A stretch of DNA of 64,000 bases from Gillisella taibaishanensis (GCF_001938985.1 NZ_MKIN01000014.1:1-64000); one strand, 5' to 3'; numbered from the stretch's first letter, positions 8,969 through 18,714 are shown. A program made the numbers and translations. The notes: generated by a model from the letters alone, not told the origin.

Positions 8969-9541
8969 CTACTCGTTTTCGTAGACCGCACCGGTCGTGG
9001 TGATGATCACCCATTTGCCGTTGCGCTGTTCCAATGTCGCCACCCGGCTGTTGTCGGGCAGGACAGAGCCGATCTTCACCATGAACAGGCCGGAGGCATC
9101 CTCGATCATAGCGCGACCGTTGGAGACATGCAGCAGCCGGAAACCCTCACCACCGGGGAAAGGCTGCACTGGCTTTGCCGGTGTCTCGTCCGGACCTTTG
9201 CGTCCGGCATCCGATGTCGTTGCTGTCGGCAAGGGATCGAGATCGTCAGGTATCTTCTGTTCGCGCTTTTCCCGAGACACCAAGGCCATCGGCGACACGC
9301 TGAACACGTTGCGTGCATCGACCTGCGGCAGGTCGCGTGTCTGGTCCATCGGCGACACGCGAATGCCGAACTTGTCCGGGTTGAAAAACACGTACCAGGG
9401 GAACATTGCCGCGCTGCAGGCGAGCACGACCCCGGCCCCAGCCAGGACGCGGTCCACGGTCGTAGATGACGACCGCCGGCTCCGTCGTGGTGCGACCGTT
9501 TCGTCAGCGGTTGTGTCTAAAGGATCATGCTCTTCTTGCAT
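8969..9541 (-). CDS. Membrane-anchored protein of the fliI operon, function unknown
   Basis: 190 residues, with one transmembrane helix near residues 30-52 (VLAGAGVVLACSAAMFPWYV), a proline- and charge-rich periplasmic linker, and a C-terminal beta domain (GFRLLHVSNGRAMIEDASG..., IGSVLPDNSRVATLEQ, GKWVIITTTGAVYENE). That domain resembles the periplasmic HR-type domain of GspC/PilP-like secretion proteins; this is pattern recognition, not a verified family. It overlaps the 3' end of fliI by 17 bases and is followed by a terminator, so it is the last gene of flgF-fliI-orf. Its place suggests a role in flagellar export or assembly. Confidence 0.8.
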   Translation of the reverse strand: MQEEHDPLDTTADETVAPRRSRRSSSTTVDRVLAGAGVVLACSAAMFPWYVFFNPDKFGIRVSPMDQTRDLPQVDARNVFSVSPMALVSREKREQKIPDDLDPLPTATTSDAGRKGPDETPAKPVQPFPGGEGFRLLHVSNGRAMIEDASGLFMVKIGSVLPDNSRVATLEQRNGKWVIITTTGAVYENE

Positions 9542-11216
9542 TGGCGTTTCCAGGACTATTGGCGGCTTTCAGCGCATGGGCCAGGTCCGCATAGGCATCA
9601 TCGACCGGTAGGTCGGAGGGTGTTTGCTTCAAGACTTCGTAGAGGATCGGCACCTGCTTGATCGCCATGTCGAGGTCAGGATCGCTGCCGGCGCGGTAGC
9701 CGCCGATCAGCCGCAGGTCCCGGGTTTCCTCGAAGCGGTGGATCAGCGTTTTCAAGCGCGAAACCAGCTTTTCCTGATCGGGAGTCCAAGCCTTGCGCGC
9801 CAGACGCGAAATCGACGACAACGGGTTAATCGGCGGATAGCGACCTTCGTCAGCCAGGCTACGGTCGAGCACGATATGGCCGTCGAGAATGCCGCGTGTA
9901 CAGTCGGCAATCGGGTCGTTGTGATTGTCGCCATCGACGAGGATCGAGATGATCGCGGTGATCGTTCCCGTTCCCTCCTCGCCCGGCCCGGCACGCTCCA
10001 GAAGCTTGGGCAGTTCGGTAAAGACCGAGGCCGGGAAGCCGCGCGCGATGGGCGGCTCGCCGGCTGCCGTGGCAACCTCGCGGATGGCATGGGCAAAACG
10101 TGTGATACTATCTGCGATGAACAGGACGTTGTCGCCCTGGTCGCGGAAATGTTCGGCGATGGTAATGGCGGTCAACGGCGCCATCTTGCGCAGCATCGGG
10201 CTTTCGTCGCTGGTCGCGACGATGGCCACGGTCTTGGCCATGTTGTCGCCCAAGGTATCTTCAATGAATTCGCGCACTTCTCGACCGCGTTCGCCGACGA
10301 GTGCAATCACCACCTTGTCGAAGGCATCCGCCTTGGCAAGCATCGACAGGAGCGTCGACTTGCCGACGCCGGAGCCCGCGAAAATGCCGAGGCGCTGGCC
10401 AAGACAAAGAGGCGAGAAAATATCGACCGCCTTCACCCCGGTGCGGAAGCCATGCTCCACCCGCTGGCGCCCCATGGACGATGGCGCGGTATTGGCAATC
10501 GAACGACGTACGAGACCCGGCATAACAGGGCCAAGTCCGTCGATGGGATCGCCAAGCGCGTTCAACGTGCGACCGCACCACTCGTCCTGAGCGGCAACCC
10601 GGAAGGCGCCCTTGCGGATGACGGTATCGCCGATGGCGATCGGCTCGCCCGGCTCGATGGGACAGACATAGGCAAGTTCCGGCTCGACACGGACGACTTC
10701 GCCAAGGTGAATGCCGGTGGCGCTGCGATGTGCAACGAAGTCGCCTAGATGCAGATGCCGTGACAGCCCCGTTACCGTATAGTGGCCGGCCGCGATGGTG
10801 CGGACGTGGCCACCATGAGCAACGGAATAGTCCGGTGAGGCATAGCGCTTGGCAAGCGCTGCCATGGCTTCCAGCGTAGCGCTTTTTTCGATCCGCAGGT
10901 TGAGGGGCGCAAAAGGCGGCTCGTCTTCGACCGGTTCGGTGGTTGCCGTCTCATCCGACGTGAGCTCTTCTGCAAGAGCCCCTTCCGGCAGAGGCTCATC
11001 CGACGCCGTAACGTCCAAGGAAAGCGCATCAAGGGCAGGCTCACCCGAAACGATCTCGTCAGCGACGGGCGCACCTGAAGCAATCCCATCTGACTCGATC
11101 TCGCCAGTGCCAAGATCGCTTTGCGCGGTCCCCGTTGACGGGGTCTCGTCAGGCAAAGTCTGATCTAGGAGTGCCTCGTCTGGCAGGGGCTCGTCCGGGT
11201 GGATCTCGGTCATCAT
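9525..11216 (-). CDS. fliI: Flagellar export ATPase FliI with long acidic N-terminal extension
   Basis: Hexameric F1-beta-like ATPase that feeds substrates to the flagellar export gate. The catalytic core has Walker A GSGVGKST near residue 282, the flagellar ATPase block VALVGERGREVREFIEDTLG, and Walker B-like NVLFIADSITRFAHAIRE. From the ATG at 11216 the protein is about 563 residues, roughly 100 longer than usual, because a region rich in Asp, Glu and Pro with repeats such as DEPLPDEALLDQTLPDETP precedes the conserved start NLRIEKSATLEAM. A TTG at 11231 is also in frame, as is an ATG at 11213. The gene follows flgF by about 20 bases. Confidence 0.95.
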   Translation of the reverse strand: MMTEIHPDEPLPDEALLDQTLPDETPSTGTAQSDLGTGEIESDGIASGAPVADEIVSGEPALDALSLDVTASDEPLPEGALAEELTSDETATTEPVEDEPPFAPLNLRIEKSATLEAMAALAKRYASPDYSVAHGGHVRTIAAGHYTVTGLSRHLHLGDFVAHRSATGIHLGEVVRVEPELAYVCPIEPGEPIAIGDTVIRKGAFRVAAQDEWCGRTLNALGDPIDGLGPVMPGLVRRSIANTAPSSMGRQRVEHGFRTGVKAVDIFSPLCLGQRLGIFAGSGVGKSTLLSMLAKADAFDKVVIALVGERGREVREFIEDTLGDNMAKTVAIVATSDESPMLRKMAPLTAITIAEHFRDQGDNVLFIADSITRFAHAIREVATAAGEPPIARGFPASVFTELPKLLERAGPGEEGTGTITAIISILVDGDNHNDPIADCTRGILDGHIVLDRSLADEGRYPPINPLSSISRLARKAWTPDQEKLVSRLKTLIHRFEETRDLRLIGGYRAGSDPDLDMAIKQVPILYEVLKQTPSDLPVDDAYADLAHALKAANSPGNANARRA

Positions 11217-11237
11217 CGGGATGTCATCCAATTACCA

Positions 11238-11972
11238 TCACTTGCTGCCGCCCAGCGTCTTGATCGTCTCGCTCAGGCTGTTTTCGGTCTGGCTCATCGA
11301 GTTGGAAATGCTCTCGAATGCGCGGCTGACCTGGATGAGCTGAGTCATCTGGCTGATGCCGTTGACGTTGGACTGCTCGACATAGCCCTGCATGACGCCG
11401 ATGGTGGCGTTGTCGACGACGGGCTGAGGCTTATCGGTGGTGATGACGCCGCTGTTGTCGTAGCGCAGGTAGCCTTTGCCGACATCGGCGGTAAACAGGC
11501 CGATCTGGCTGATCTGTCGACCGTTCTGGGAGATCTTTCCATCGCTGCCGACACTTGGCTCGCCGCCGTTGGGGTCGAGCTGGATCGGGCCGCCGGCGGA
11601 ATCGAGCACCGGATAACCGCGCACGGAGACGAGCTGGCCGGTGGATGTCATGGTGAAACGCCCGTCGCGGGTCAGCGCCTGGCCGGCCGGCGTGTCGATG
11701 CTGAACCATGCATCGCCCTTGACGGCAAAGTCCAAAGGATTGCCGCTTTCCTGCATTTCGCCGGTCTGGGTGTTGAGATAGTCATTGCCCTGGGAGACGA
11801 AAGCGACCTTGGCGTTCAAGTCATTGCCCGTGCGGCTGACAACCTCGTCGAATTTCACTTCCGTGCCGCGAAAGCCGACCGTGTTCACATTCGCCATATT
11901 GTCGGCGATGGTGGTCAGGCGCTTATCGAGAGCGCGCTGGGACGACAGGGATACATACATGCCGGATTGCAT
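11238..11972 (-). CDS. flgF: Flagellar proximal rod protein FlgF
   Basis: Rod subunit paralogous to FlgG. 244 residues from the ATG at 11972, which has GGAGG eight bases upstream; the frame is open a few codons further but without support. N-terminal signature: DKRLTTIADNMANVNTVGFRG. Middle: GRFTMTSTGQLVSVRGYPVLD. C-terminus: LIQVSRAFESISNSMSQTE. First gene of the minus-strand flgF-fliI-orf operon, divergent from motA. Confidence 0.96.
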   Translation of the reverse strand: MQSGMYVSLSSQRALDKRLTTIADNMANVNTVGFRGTEVKFDEVVSRTGNDLNAKVAFVSQGNDYLNTQTGEMQESGNPLDFAVKGDAWFSIDTPAGQALTRDGRFTMTSTGQLVSVRGYPVLDSAGGPIQLDPNGGEPSVGSDGKISQNGRQISQIGLFTADVGKGYLRYDNSGVITTDKPQPVVDNATIGVMQGYVEQSNVNGISQMTQLIQVSRAFESISNSMSQTENSLSETIKTLGGSK

Positions 11973-12358
11973 AAGAGTGACCTCCAAGCCTTGAGTTTGT
12001 AACCAAGACCAGCAGGCCTGACGTCTCCGCCACCATTGCCGTCAGCAGGTTCATTCTGCCTCGGGTCACAGCGTGTGTTTTGCGGTCCGTCACGGTTGCT
12101 CGCCTTCCATCATGGAACGTGGTTTACCGTTCATTGACCCTATTCATGCGCGGGAATGCTTGCGCGAAACTGTCTGGCGCAAAAGGATTGACCCGCGACG
12201 GCGGAACACGCAGCTTTGGCGGCAGAGGCTATTTATCAACCGGAGGAATCCATCCCGGAAGCCGCGTCAAATATCCCGATGCCTAAACCATCAGCCTCAC
12301 GCAAGGCAGGCTGCCTATCGATTGCATGCAAGAGAAACGTGCGAAATGCAGGCGCTAA
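11973..12358. other. Divergent promoter region between flgF and motA
   Basis: 386 bases with no credible gene; the open frames across it do not resemble known proteins and run into motA in the wrong frame. It must carry the promoters for both the flgF-fliI-orf unit (minus) and the motA-to-flhB unit (plus). No binding site could be assigned with confidence. Confidence 0.7.
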
Positions 12359-13237
12359 ATGATTATCATCATCGGATTCGTTATTATCATCGGCAGCATT
12401 ATCGGCGGCTTCATGGCGGAGCATGGTCCGGTCGAACGCCTGTTCCAGCCGTACGAACTGCTGGTTATCGGCGGCGCTGGCGTCGGCACGTTCATCATGG
12501 CCAACACCATGAAAGTGGTGAAGGATTCCGGCAAGGCGATCGGTGAAGCCTTCGGCCACAAGGTACCGAAGGAGCGCAATTATCTCGACGTGCTCGGCGT
12601 GCTCTATTCGTTGATGCGCGATCTGCGCACCAAGTCGCGCAACGAGATCGAAGCCCATATCGACAATCCAGACGAATCGTCGATCTTCCAGACTGCGCCG
12701 AACCTGCTGAAGAACCGGGAATTGACCTCTTTCATCTGCGACTATGTGCGCCTGATCATCATCGGCAATGCCCGCAGCCATGAGATCGAGGCGCTGATGG
12801 ATGAAGAAATCAACACCATCCTGCACGACAAGATGAAGCCTTATCATGCAATCGTTGCGGTGGGCGACAGCTTCCCGGCCATCGGTATCGTCGCGGCTGT
12901 TCTCGGCGTTATCAAGGCCTTGAGCTATATCAACGAGCCCCCACAGGTACTGGGAGAGTTGATCGGCGCAGCACTGGTCGGCACCATGCTCGGCATTCTG
13001 CTTTCCTATTGCGTCGTCAACCCGATTACGTCGCAGATCAAGATCGTACGCACCAAGCAGCACCGCCTTTACATTATCGTCAAGCAGACCCTGCTTGCCT
13101 ACATGAACGGTTCGGTGCCTCAGGTTGCCCTGGAATATGGCCGCAAGACGATTTCCTCCTACGAGCGTCCGTCGATCGACGCCGTCGAGCAGGAAATGAT
13201 GAATCCCGGCGGCGGCGGTAGCGAGAAGGCGGCATAA
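12359..13237 (+). CDS. motA: Flagellar motor stator protein MotA
   Basis: Proton-conducting stator subunit of the flagellar motor. 292 residues, usual for rhizobia. Four hydrophobic segments: two at the N-terminus ([22 protein letters not shown] and [16 protein letters not shown] in parts) and two after a large charged cytoplasmic loop ([37 protein letters not shown]). These match the MotA/TolQ/ExbB fold with its conserved proline before the third segment. The start is the first ATG after an in-frame break. It begins the plus-strand operon; fliM follows after two bases. Confidence 0.97.
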   Translation: MIIIIGFVIIIGSIIGGFMAEHGPVERLFQPYELLVIGGAGVGTFIMANTMKVVKDSGKAIGEAFGHKVPKERNYLDVLGVLYSLMRDLRTKSRNEIEAHIDNPDESSIFQTAPNLLKNRELTSFICDYVRLIIIGNARSHEIEALMDEEINTILHDKMKPYHAIVAVGDSFPAIGIVAAVLGVIKALSYINEPPQVLGELIGAALVGTMLGILLSYCVVNPITSQIKIVRTKQHRLYIIVKQTLLAYMNGSVPQVALEYGRKTISSYERPSIDAVEQEMMNPGGGGSEKAA

Positions 13238-13239
13238 CC

Positions 13240-14187
13240 ATGAGCGAGACCAGCCAAACCGACATCAAGCCAATGGACCCTGCTCTTCTCGCCCGTCTGA
13301 CGGGCGGTCTCGGCGACATGAAAACCGTCGAGAAGCTCTGCCAGGATTTCGGCCATCTCTACGGCGAGTTCCTGCCTGATGTGTTTCATAGCGAGACCAA
13401 CCTGACCATTGAAGTCGGCTATCTCGGTTTCAAAAGCGGCCTGATGCGCGATCTGATCGCCAGCCTCGGCGATAATTTTGTGCTGGCCGATACCTCGTTG
13501 CGCAATTGGTCGCCGAATTTCGTGATGGCCTGCGGCAACGGTTTCGTCATTACCCTGATGGAACGGCTGCTGGGCGCCATGCCGGAATTTATTGCCGAGC
13601 CGATCAAGCGTCCGCTATCGAATATCGAACTCGATCTCGCCGTGGTGGTCTTCGAACGGATCGCCAATGTGCTGCGCTCTGGCGTCAATGCGCCAGGCGG
13701 CTTCGAACCGATGTTCGAGCGCCCGCACAATTGGGAAGACCGATCGAAGGCCGATGCCGATCAGCAGGACGAATTTGGTGCCCTGGTCCACATGAGCATC
13801 AAGCTTGGCAAGGTCACCTCCGAATTCGCGCTGATCATTCCGCAGAAAACCCTGCTGAGAACCAGCGTCACAGCGCCTAAATCGAAGAACCAAGTCTCAA
13901 AGGCGCGCAAGGAATGGGCAGATCAGCTGGCCGAGCAGGTTCGCAAGAGCCAGGTCACGCTCGAAGGCCGTATCCGCCTGCAATCCTTGAGCCTGCTGAC
14001 CGTTTCGAAGCTGGCGCCCGGCGACGTCATTCCCTTTTTCGACAAAGAGGAAGTCATGGTCGACGTCAGCGCCAACGGCCAGGATCTCTACACCTGCGAA
14101 TTCGGCCGGGCCGGTGAGAACTATACCGTCAGGGTCAAGTCGATGCACAGTTCGGATAGCGAGCTTCTACGCCACCTCATGACGTGA
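13240..14187 (+). CDS. fliM: Flagellar motor switch protein FliM
   Basis: C-ring component that receives the CheY-P signal. 315 residues. A divergent N-terminus typical of rhizobial FliM is followed by the CheC-like middle domain and a C-terminal SpoA/FliN-like domain (LQSLSLLTVSKLAPGDVIPF, VMVDVSANGQDLYTCEFGRAG). The ATG sits two bases after the motA stop, indicating coupling. Rhizobial FliM proteins are divergent, so the call leans partly on the C-terminal domain and operon context. Confidence 0.92.
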   Translation: MSETSQTDIKPMDPALLARLTGGLGDMKTVEKLCQDFGHLYGEFLPDVFHSETNLTIEVGYLGFKSGLMRDLIASLGDNFVLADTSLRNWSPNFVMACGNGFVITLMERLLGAMPEFIAEPIKRPLSNIELDLAVVVFERIANVLRSGVNAPGGFEPMFERPHNWEDRSKADADQQDEFGALVHMSIKLGKVTSEFALIIPQKTLLRTSVTAPKSKNQVSKARKEWADQLAEQVRKSQVTLEGRIRLQSLSLLTVSKLAPGDVIPFFDKEEVMVDVSANGQDLYTCEFGRAGENYTVRVKSMHSSDSELLRHLMT

Positions 14188-14250
14188 CGATTTTGCCTGC
14201 AGCGCCCAAGACTGCAGGTTGAGGCAAGTTTCAACGGGAATAGTATTTGC

Positions 14251-14865
14251 ATGGCTACGAAAAAAACACCTGTGACCGAAGATGATGCCCTGGCAATGCC
14301 GGTTGGCGATGCCGATCTCGATCAGGCGATCGACGATCTGCGTGGGGTTTTGAAAACCGATAGCGACGGCGGTCTCCCCGATATCGGCGCCGACTTCGGC
14401 GGCCCCGACCTTGGCGATTTCGGCGCGGAGGCCGGCGGCCTCTCCGATTTCGATAGCGACTTCGGCGGCGGCGCAACGGCAGAGCCGGCGAGTGATTTCG
14501 GCGGCAGCGACTTCGGTGGCGGTGATTTTGGAGGCGGCGATTTCGGCGGCTCCAGCGCCGGCGGTGGCTTCTCGGCAAGCCCTAGCCAGCAGGGTCCCGG
14601 CAGCGCGCTCGATTCCAACCTTGACCTGATCATGGATATCCCGATCGATGTCCAGATCGTGCTCGGCTCCAGCCGTATGCCGGTCTCCGGCTTGATGAAT
14701 CTCGAAGAAGGAGCCATCATCGCTCTGGATAAAAAGATCGGCGAGCCTGTGGAGATCATGGTAAATGGTCGACGGATTGCTCGCGGAGAGATTACAGTTC
14801 TCGAAAATGACGACACGCGATTCGGTGTGAAATTGATCGAAGTTATGAGCACCAAGACGTCCTGA
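14251..14865 (+). CDS. fliN: Flagellar motor switch protein FliN with Gly/Asp repeat region
   Basis: C-ring component. 204 residues. The C-terminal SpoA domain, about residues 125-204, is unmistakable: [64 protein letters not shown]. The N-terminal 120 residues are low-complexity with repeated DFGG units (for example [15 protein letters not shown]) rich in Gly, Asp and Phe and probably unstructured. Most enterobacterial FliN proteins are about 137 residues, so this is a long form. It lies between fliM and fliG. Confidence 0.96.
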   Translation: MATKKTPVTEDDALAMPVGDADLDQAIDDLRGVLKTDSDGGLPDIGADFGGPDLGDFGAEAGGLSDFDSDFGGGATAEPASDFGGSDFGGGDFGGGDFGGSSAGGGFSASPSQQGPGSALDSNLDLIMDIPIDVQIVLGSSRMPVSGLMNLEEGAIIALDKKIGEPVEIMVNGRRIARGEITVLENDDTRFGVKLIEVMSTKTS

Positions 14866-14894
14866 CCCCATGAACGGGCCAGAGAGGAAAGACC

Positions 14895-15956
14895 ATGATG
14901 GACTTTGACGATTTCGGCGGAGCAGTGGCGGGCAGACCGCTCAGCCAGGCAGACAAGGCGGCAGCCGTGCTTCTTGCCATGGGCAAGGGTGTTGCCGGCA
15001 AGCTGCTGAAGTATTTCACGCAGGCCGAATTGCAGATGATCATCAACTCTGCCCAGACGCTGCGGACCATTCCGCCAGACGAATTGGCGGAACTCGTCTC
15101 CGAATTCGAAGACCTGTTCACCGAAGGTGCGGGCTTGATGGACAATGCCAAGGCCATTGAGGAAATCCTCGAGGAAGGCCTGACACCGGAAGAAGTCGAT
15201 GGACTTCTTGGCCGGCGTACGGCGTTCCAGGCTTTCGAAACCTCCATCTGGGACCGCCTCCAGGACGCAGACCCCGATTTCATCGCCCAGTTCCTGCTGC
15301 GCGAACATCCGCAGACAGTTGCCTATATCCTGTCGATGCTGCCTTCGTCTTTTGGTGCCAAGGTGCTGATCAAGCTGCCCGACAGCCGACGCGCCGACAT
15401 CATGAACCGAACCGTCAACCTCAAGAATGTCAGCCCACAAGCTGCCCAGATCATTGAAAACCGGGTCGTGGAACTGATCAGCGAGATCGATGCAGAGCGC
15501 AACTCGGTCGGCACCGCCAAGGTGGCCGAACTGATGAACGAACTGGAAAAGCCCCAGGTCGACACGCTGCTCGAATCGCTGGAATCGATCAGCAAGGAAG
15601 CCGCGACCAAGGTACGCCCGAAGATCTTCCTGTTCGAAGATTTGCTTGTCATGCCGCAGCGCAGCCGCGTCATGCTGCTCAACGACATCTCCGGCGACAT
15701 TCTCACCATGGCTCTGCGTGGCGCTTCGTCGGAAATCCGCGAATCCGTGCTTTCGGCCATCAGCCCCCGCTCGCGCCGCATGATCGAATCGGATCTGCAG
15801 GCCGGCACCGTCGGCATCAATCCGCGCGAAATCGCCATTGCCCGTCGGGCCGTGGCCCAGGAAGCCATCCGCCTTGCCAATGCCGGCCAGATCCAGCTCA
15901 AGGATCCGGACGCGGATAAGGGCGGCGAAGGCGGCAAGGATACTGCCGCGGCCTGA
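14895..15956 (+). CDS. fliG: Flagellar motor switch protein FliG
   Basis: C-ring rotor protein that contacts the stator and generates torque. 353 residues. The N-terminal domain starts SQADKAAAVLLAMGKG, the middle domain contains the FliG hallmark EHPQTVAYILSMLP, and the C-terminal torque helix has the charged pattern LLVMPQRSRVMLLNDISGD. Two adjacent ATGs (14895, 14898) both follow a GAGGAAAG ribosome site; the first is given. About 180 bases separate it from flhB. Confidence 0.97.
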   Translation: MMDFDDFGGAVAGRPLSQADKAAAVLLAMGKGVAGKLLKYFTQAELQMIINSAQTLRTIPPDELAELVSEFEDLFTEGAGLMDNAKAIEEILEEGLTPEEVDGLLGRRTAFQAFETSIWDRLQDADPDFIAQFLLREHPQTVAYILSMLPSSFGAKVLIKLPDSRRADIMNRTVNLKNVSPQAAQIIENRVVELISEIDAERNSVGTAKVAELMNELEKPQVDTLLESLESISKEAATKVRPKIFLFEDLLVMPQRSRVMLLNDISGDILTMALRGASSEIRESVLSAISPRSRRMIESDLQAGTVGINPREIAIARRAVAQEAIRLANAGQIQLKDPDADKGGEGGKDTAAA

Positions 15957-16139
15957 GGCCGGGGCTGACGAATGGCCGCATCTGTCCTACGGGACTGTTG
16001 ACAAGCCGGTCGACCGGGGTCGGATCGACGCGAATAAGTTGAAGGCTGGGAGAGAGAGCGTTAAGCTTTCGCTTCCGGCCTTTTGTCTTTGACGCAAAGG
16101 CAATGCGCAACGCTTTCCTTAACCGACCGAGGTCCCGCC

Positions 16140-17225
16140 ATGGCAGACGAAGAGGACCAGGAGAGTAAAACCGAGAGCCCGTCGGAGAAAAAACTTCGCG
16201 ACGCGGCCGAAAAAGGCAATCTACCGATTTCGCGAGAAGCGCCGCTGTTTGCGACGACACTCGCTTTCTACATCTACTTCGTATTCTTCATGCCCCAGGG
16301 CGTCTCGAAACTGTTTCAGACCCTCAAGGATTTCATGGAAAAGCCGGATCAATGGGTGATCGGCACCGGCACCGACGTGATTTCGCTCTTCGTGCATCTC
16401 GGCTGGGCCATGGCCGCAATGCTCGGCCCAGCGCTGCTACTGTTCATGATACTTGGCCTAACTCAATCCTTTGCCCAGCATCTTCCCAGCTTCGTGCTCG
16501 ATCGAATCGCACCGAAGCCGGAGCGTCTGTCGCTCATCGCCGGCCTCGGGAGGATGTTCTCCCTGCCGGGCATGATCGAATTCGGCAAATCGCTGTTCAA
16601 GATCATCATCGTTGCGGTGATCATGTTCATCTCGATGCGCAGCCAGTATTTCGGCACGCTGGATGCAATGCTGTCCGATCCGCAGATCATTTTTGTCAAG
16701 CTCAACGACATCGTGCGGGAAATGCTGATCATCGTGTTGTTTTCGACGGGCCTGCTCACCGCAGCCGACCTCGGCTGGCAGCGATATCACTGGTATCAGA
16801 AACTGCGCATGACCCGGCAGGAAGTGAAAGACGAAAACAAGCAGTCGCAGGGCGACCCTGTGGTCAAGGCGCGCCAGAGATCAGCCCAGCGTGACCAGGC
16901 ACGTCGACGTATGATGAACAACGTGCCGCGCGCAACCATGGTCATTACCAATCCGACCCATTTCGCCGTGGCGCTGCGATACGTGCGCAACGAAATGGAT
17001 GCGCCCATCGTGCTGGCCAAGGGCCAGGACCTGATCGCCCTGAAAATCCGTGAAATTGCGGAGGAAAACAATATTCCGGTTTTTGAGGATCCGCCTCTCG
17101 CTCGCTCCATGTTTGCGCAAGTCTCAGTGGATAGTGTCATTCCACCGATATTTTACAAAGCTGTCGCAGAAATAGTCCAACGGCTGTACGCTGAGGAAAG
17201 CAAAAAGAAGAGGCGGTTACGCTAA
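16140..17225 (+). CDS. flhB: Flagellar export switch protein FlhB
   Basis: Inner-membrane export protein that switches substrate class from rod/hook to filament. 361 residues from the ATG at 16140, which gives the family N-terminus ADEEDQESKTESPSEKKLRDA; an in-frame ATG at 16083 adds a non-conserved 19 residues. Four hydrophobic segments lie between about residues 30 and 210. The autocleavage motif NPTH is at about residues 271-274, within MVITNPTHFAVALRY. Fourth and last known flagellar gene after motA in this operon. Confidence 0.97.
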   Translation: MADEEDQESKTESPSEKKLRDAAEKGNLPISREAPLFATTLAFYIYFVFFMPQGVSKLFQTLKDFMEKPDQWVIGTGTDVISLFVHLGWAMAAMLGPALLLFMILGLTQSFAQHLPSFVLDRIAPKPERLSLIAGLGRMFSLPGMIEFGKSLFKIIIVAVIMFISMRSQYFGTLDAMLSDPQIIFVKLNDIVREMLIIVLFSTGLLTAADLGWQRYHWYQKLRMTRQEVKDENKQSQGDPVVKARQRSAQRDQARRRMMNNVPRATMVITNPTHFAVALRYVRNEMDAPIVLAKGQDLIALKIREIAEENNIPVFEDPPLARSMFAQVSVDSVIPPIFYKAVAEIVQRLYAEESKKKRRLR

Positions 17226-17230
17226 AGAAC

Positions 17231-17674
17231 ATGAAAAAATGCGAATATACATCGGAACGCGAACAAATAGTGGCGCAAGCCATCAGCCCGGTTGCTTCTG
17301 AACTGCGGCTGTTGGATGCAGCGGATCTAATATCCCTGATCCGGCTTGAATTCTTCGGTAATATTGCTGATCTCGTGTCTTCCGCTGCAGAGCTGTATTT
17401 TCATCCCGGGACAGTCAATTTCGGTGCCGGCGGCGAATACAAACTCGACTGGGGCGACACGCCGGAAGTGGTTCTGGATCTCGAAATCAAGCCGCGCGAC
17501 ATTACCATCTATGCACAACTGACGCTGAGCCACGACCATGCCGGGCTTGAAATCAACCATATTTCCTTCAAGAATCCGTCAGCCGATCCGCATGAAAATA
17601 CGGCACTTCTGGCGCAGTCGATCAACGAAGCGCGCTTCGTACCCAATCTTCCTGCACCGAGCTTCGTGATGTAA
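17231..17674 (+). CDS. Conserved protein downstream of flhB, function unknown
   Basis: 147 residues, acidic, no signal peptide or membrane segment. The sequence has the look of a folded small domain (SELRLLDAADLISLIRLEFFGNI; VLDLEIKPRDITIYAQLTLSH in parts). I do not recognise a named family. It starts 5 bases after flhB stops and is followed by a strong terminator at 17762-17795, so it is the last gene of the motA operon. A motility role is inference from position only. Confidence 0.75.
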   Translation: MKKCEYTSEREQIVAQAISPVASELRLLDAADLISLIRLEFFGNIADLVSSAAELYFHPGTVNFGAGGEYKLDWGDTPEVVLDLEIKPRDITIYAQLTLSHDHAGLEINHISFKNPSADPHENTALLAQSINEARFVPNLPAPSFVM

Positions 17675-17761
17675 CAGACGTGCAGTTGTGAGCCTTATCT
17701 CAACCGCCGATGTTTGCGCTTACATCCTTAAATTGCAGGAAAAGCTTAGGCTTTATCGAAG

Positions 17762-17795
17762 CGCTTCAGGGTCTCAGAAAACCCTGAAGCGTTTT
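17762..17795 (+). terminator. Terminator of the motA-flhB operon
   Basis: A perfect 11-bp inverted repeat (arms CGCTTCAGGGT / ACCCTGAAGCG) with an 8-nt loop, followed on the plus strand by TTTT and CATTT. It lies 88 bases after the last gene. Confidence 0.92.
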
Positions 17796-17847
17796 CATTT
17801 CATGCAACCTTCCGAACGAAAGCGGAAAAATACTTTACCGGAATGCA

Positions 17848-18714
17848 CTAGCGGCGGATGCCCAGGTTTTGCCGTGGCCATAGTTTAGCCAGCAGGGGCG
17901 CCTGCTTCAGACTCTGTCGCGCATCCAGCTGTGCCCGCGTGCGCCGCTGCAACTCTCCATCATCTTCCGGCATGAAAATAATATTGTAGCGCTCCGGCCC
18001 CATAAACTCGCGCGTCATTTTCAGCCCGATACCAAAATGATTTGCATCGAATGGGTCAAGCGAGCGCAACCGATCAAATTCAGCTGCAAAATCCGGCCAT
18101 CGACTGGCTTTCAAGATAAGATCAAGGGCCGCGTCATAGCGTTGCCAGATCTCACGGCTGGATTTCACTTCGATGACCTTCAGACGAATCTGGGTAATCC
18201 GGCCATCGGCATTGCCACGTACGACCATGAAGAAGGACGGCGCATCGCCATCCGGCTTGGTCGCCGGTAGGGTGGTCTCAGCTATACAGTTGAAAATATC
18301 GGGCGAAAACGGATTCTGTACCCATTCGCTTGTACCAATACCTGCTGCCTTGATCTCGGAGCAAAGGGTCTGGCCGGAAACGCGGAACTGACGAACCGGT
18401 GCGGCGACATCGAGCAGGCGCGGGCTCTCGAAAAACCGTGCCGGCACCAGCACCTTGGTTGTCGTCAGCCGCTTGCCGCGCAACAGCGTCGGCTCCGCCT
18501 CCTCTTCGGTTTGCCCCGGAAGAAATTCGGCTATGCGAGCAATCAAGGCATGCATACGGCGCTGCTTATCGGAGGTCAGCACGCCGATGACAATTGCCAG
18601 GCAGAAAATCAGAAAAATAAAGACAGCAAGACGCAAGCCCCGCCGCCGCAGGCGGCGTGCTTCAAGGCTGTTATCCGGCCTCGGGCGGCCGGAACGGGAT
18701 TTGGGCTGCTGCAT
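17848..18714 (-). CDS. Membrane-anchored protein of unknown function
   Basis: 288 residues. The N-terminal 30 residues are strongly basic (RRLRRRGLRLA), followed by one transmembrane helix at about 30-48 (FIFLIFCLAIVIGVL), so the bulk should lie in the periplasm. The soluble part has two cysteines (FRVSGQTLCSEIKAAGIG; FNCIAETTLP) that could form a disulfide. I recognise it only as a type of protein common in rhizobia. It faces the end of the flagellar operon convergently and lies downstream of the TonB receptor gene on the same strand. Confidence 0.7.
   Translation of the reverse strand: MQQPKSRSGRPRPDNSLEARRLRRRGLRLAVFIFLIFCLAIVIGVLTSDKQRRMHALIARIAEFLPGQTEEEAEPTLLRGKRLTTTKVLVPARFFESPRLLDVAAPVRQFRVSGQTLCSEIKAAGIGTSEWVQNPFSPDIFNCIAETTLPATKPDGDAPSFFMVVRGNADGRITQIRLKVIEVKSSREIWQRYDAALDLILKASRWPDFAAEFDRLRSLDPFDANHFGIGLKMTREFMGPERYNIIFMPEDDGELQRRTRAQLDARQSLKQAPLLAKLWPRQNLGIRR

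Noticed and set aside
9624..10748. 374-codon plus-strand frame opposite fliI
   Set aside because: Antisense shadow of fliI; composition typical of reverse-frame translation.
14322..15440. 372-codon minus-strand frame across fliN and fliG
   Set aside because: Antisense shadow spanning two genes and the gap between them; no protein-like pattern.
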